Of a stretch of DNA of 64,000 nucleotides, positions 62,371 through 64,000 are shown piece after piece. The DNA is from Nitrosopumilus oxyclinae (lineage in GTDB: Archaea; Thermoproteota; Nitrososphaeria; Nitrososphaerales; Nitrosopumilaceae). The position numbers and the translations under genes were made by a program. Location of the stretch: contig NZ_CP026994.1 of assembly GCF_013407165.1 (NCBI RefSeq), positions 1,144,187 through 1,208,186 on the forward strand, in the 5' to 3' direction. Every line of letters starts with the position of its first letter. The stretch's first letter is position 1. The notes beneath the pieces are model-generated. The model was not told the origin of the DNA and searched no databases. It saw nothing but the letters and a program-made list of their open reading frames with translations.

Positions 62371-62534
62371 ACTGCCCAGAATGTGATGCAACACTAAACA
62401 TCCCAGACGATGCCTCAGTAGGAGAAATTGTCTCCTGTCCTGATTGTGGCGCTGACTTTGAAATCGCAAAAAAAGACGGAGCAAATGTCGAGCTTAAACA
62501 AGCAGAAACCGTAGGCGAAGACTGGGGAGAGTAA
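62367..62534 (+). CDS. lysW: Amino-group carrier protein LysW/ArgW
   Basis: 55 residues, ATG 62367 to TAA 62534. Zinc ribbon NCPECDATLNIPD and SCPDCGADFEI, then an acidic C-terminus ending EDWGE, the family's carrier tail with the reactive terminal Glu. It carries glutamate or aminoadipate during arginine/lysine synthesis. Overlaps argG by 4 bp and lysX by 1 bp. Confidence 0.95.
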   Translation: MNCPECDATLNIPDDASVGEIVSCPDCGADFEIAKKDGANVELKQAETVGEDWGE

Positions 62535-63391
62535 TGTCAAAAGTTAGTATCGTTTTTGACCGCTTAAGAGCGGAAGAAAAGATGCTACAAAAAGAAGCAT
62601 CGGAACTAGGACATGAAGCATTGATGTTAGATGCAAAAATCACTCAAATCAACACAGATAGTAAAAAAGAAGATTTTGATTTTGGAGATGTTGTTTTAGA
62701 AAGATGTGTAAGTTATTTTAGAGGACTCCATTTTACCGCAAGTCTAGAATTCATGGATATTCCCGTATTAAACAAATTTGAAGTTGCAAATGTTTGTGGA
62801 AACAAAATGTTCATGACATTACTTTTGAAAAAAAATAATATACCAACACCCAAAACATACTTTTCATTTTCAAGTGAAAGTGCAGCAGAGAATTTAGATA
62901 AAGTGGGATTTCCACTTGTAATTAAACCAGTAATTGGAAGCTGGGGAAGAGGTGTAATGCCACTAAAAGATAGAGATACAATGGAAGCAGTTTTTGAAAT
63001 CAGAGACATTACAGACAGTCCTCATGACAGAATTTACTATTTACAAGAATTAATTCAAAGACCACCAAGAGATATCAGAGTAATTACAGTAGGAGATGAG
63101 CCTATTGCAGCCATGTATAGAAAATCTTCAGGCGGATTCAAAACCAATATCGCTCTAGGGGCAGATCCAGAGATTTGTGAGATCACAAAAGAAATGGAGG
63201 ATATGGCAGTAAAAGCATCAAAAGCTATGGGTGGCGGGATTTTAGGAATAGATATGATGGAAGATGACCAGAGAGGTTTAGTTGTACATGAAGTCAACAA
63301 CACAGTAGAATTCAAAGGATTGGCAAAAGTTGCTACGCGAAATATACCAAAAGAAATGATAGAATTTGCTTTAAACTACGTAAGAAAATAA
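62534..63391 (+). CDS. lysX: LysW-dependent ATP-grasp ligase (LysX/ArgX)
   Basis: 285 residues. ATP-grasp landmarks: GFPLVIKPVIGSWGRGVMPL (about 135-154), YYLQELI, DIRVITVGDEPIAAMYRKS and GIDMMEDDQRGLVVHEVNNT (metal ligands). It joins LysW to glutamate or aminoadipate. Thaumarchaeal LysX-type enzymes often accept both. The metal-binding segment VNNTVEF carries the residues that help separate LysX from ArgX; the substrate is left open. ATG overlaps the lysW stop. Confidence 0.93.
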   Translation: MSKVSIVFDRLRAEEKMLQKEASELGHEALMLDAKITQINTDSKKEDFDFGDVVLERCVSYFRGLHFTASLEFMDIPVLNKFEVANVCGNKMFMTLLLKKNNIPTPKTYFSFSSESAAENLDKVGFPLVIKPVIGSWGRGVMPLKDRDTMEAVFEIRDITDSPHDRIYYLQELIQRPPRDIRVITVGDEPIAAMYRKSSGGFKTNIALGADPEICEITKEMEDMAVKASKAMGGGILGIDMMEDDQRGLVVHEVNNTVEFKGLAKVATRNIPKEMIEFALNYVRK

Positions 63392-63403
63392 TTATACTCC
63401 TTT

Positions 63404-63411
63404 AGGAGGTG
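63404..63411 (+). promoter_or_regulatory. Strong Shine-Dalgarno site before lysY
   Basis: AGGAGGTG, a full match to the archaeal 16S rRNA 3' end, 7 bp before the ATG at 63419. It defines the start of the next gene and is the clearest ribosome-binding site in the window; most others are partial. Confidence 0.85.
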
Positions 63412-63418
63412 TCTTATC

Positions 63419-64000
63419 ATGAAAGTAGGAGTTGTAGGTGCATCAGGATATGTAGGTGGAGAGACACTTCGTCTTTTAGTAAACCATCCAGATGTAGAGA
63501 TCGCAATGGTCACATCAAGACAACATGTGGGTGAGTATCTACATAGAATCCAACCAAGTTTGAAAGGATTTACCGATCTTACTTTCTCAGAATTAGATTA
63601 TGATAAATTAACAGACAAGTGTGATGTTGTCTTCACTGCAGTACCTCATGGAACTGCAACTGAAATTGTAAAAGCACTCTACGATAGAGGAGTCAAAGTA
63701 ATTGATTTGAGTGCAGATTATAGATTACATAATCAAGATGCATATGACAAATGGTATGGTTGGGAACATCCACATCCAGACTATTTAGAAAAATCAGTTT
63801 TTGGAGTACCGGAATTACATAGAGATAAAATTAAAAATGCACAACTAGTCTCTTGTCCAGGATGCATGGCAGTTACATCAATGCTTGCACTTGCACCATT
63901 AATCAAAAATAATCTTATTGATGAAGAACACATCATTGTTGATTCAAAAATAGGTTCATCAGGAGCAGGTTCTGGTTCTGGAACTGCTCATGCAATGAGA
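63419..64000 (+). CDS. lysY: LysY/ArgC-type N-acyl-glutamyl/aminoadipyl-phosphate reductase (partial)
   Basis: 194 residues are visible; the frame continues past the right edge (about 345-350 expected). NAD(P)-binding motif VGVVGASGYVGGETLRLL (about 3-20) and the catalytic Cys in VSCPGCMAVTSML (about 145-157) are typical. It reduces the LysW-bound acyl phosphate to a semialdehyde. It lies 27 bp after lysX with a perfect Shine-Dalgarno. Whether it serves lysine, arginine or both is not decided by sequence. Confidence 0.93.
   Translation, partial: MKVGVVGASGYVGGETLRLLVNHPDVEIAMVTSRQHVGEYLHRIQPSLKGFTDLTFSELDYDKLTDKCDVVFTAVPHGTATEIVKALYDRGVKVIDLSADYRLHNQDAYDKWYGWEHPHPDYLEKSVFGVPELHRDKIKNAQLVSCPGCMAVTSMLALAPLIKNNLIDEEHIIVDSKIGSSGAGSGSGTAHAMR

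Noticed and set aside
1..64000. CRISPR arrays, insertion sequences or prophage
   Set aside because: No spaced direct repeats, transposase or integrase genes were seen; the direct repeats present are all in-frame protein repeats.

Overview
The window is AT-rich archaeal DNA that looks like a marine ammonia-oxidising archaeon of the Nitrosopumilus type (Nitrososphaerota/Thaumarchaeota). The evidence is the combination of a two-domain copper nitrite reductase (nirK), several plastocyanin-like copper proteins, a degenerate FtsZ homologue, archaeal information-processing genes (Rpo7, Spt4, L15e, L31e, L39e, aEF-1beta, CDC48, HerA-NurA-Mre11-Rad50), a LysW-type lysine/arginine pathway and very frequent TTG starts. 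No insertion sequence, CRISPR array, rRNA or tRNA gene was seen.

Layout. 1-8.8 kb: two secreted proteins on the minus strand; the first is a giant adhesin/S-layer-like protein (over 2,180 residues, running off the left edge) with nucleotide-identical 468-bp tandem repeats. 9-25.9 kb: housekeeping genes, namely a geranylgeranyl reductase-family enzyme, aEF-1beta, CDC48, heme O synthase facing a membrane cupredoxin, a JAMM protease, a membrane pyrophosphatase, dephospho-CoA kinase, Mrp/NBP35, Rpo7-Spt4, and NAD biosynthesis genes (nadC, nadA, nadX). 26-33 kb: a secreted protein and the overlapping nurA-herA-mre11-rad50 DNA-end-resection operon. 33-45.4 kb: a lineage-specific zone of secreted, repeat-bearing and very small proteins (including at least six ORFs of 26-52 codons), a DUF432-MscS pair, TPR/HEAT proteins and a 585-nt non-coding stretch. 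45.5-64 kb: phosphoglycerate dehydrogenase-like enzyme, nirK facing a class II fumarase-like gene, tRNA methylthiotransferase, FtsZ-like protein, ribosomal proteins (L31e with a repeat tail), split B12-dependent methionine synthase with an MTHFR-like neighbour, a NitT/TauT ABC transporter, and argG-lysW-lysX-lysY.

Genes that work together: heme O synthase and the membrane cupredoxin point to terminal oxidase assembly and copper electron transfer; nadX-nadA-nadC give NAD from aspartate; nurA-herA-mre11-rad50 process DNA ends; metH-N, metH-C and the MTHFR-like protein connect folate, B12 and methionine; argG with lysW/lysX/lysY connects carrier-protein lysine/arginine synthesis.

The most interesting material not explained by ordinary genes is a set of candidate structured RNAs: an H/ACA-like hairpin at 42855-42924 (ACA box exactly 14 nt below the upper stem), a box C/D-like sRNA directly behind the dephospho-CoA kinase stop codon (20174-20234, minus), a 14-bp wobble-paired hairpin with a correctly spaced TATA-like element at 26031-26067, and a GC-rich folded stretch at 43021-43095. 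All are read by eye and need covariance or transcript support.
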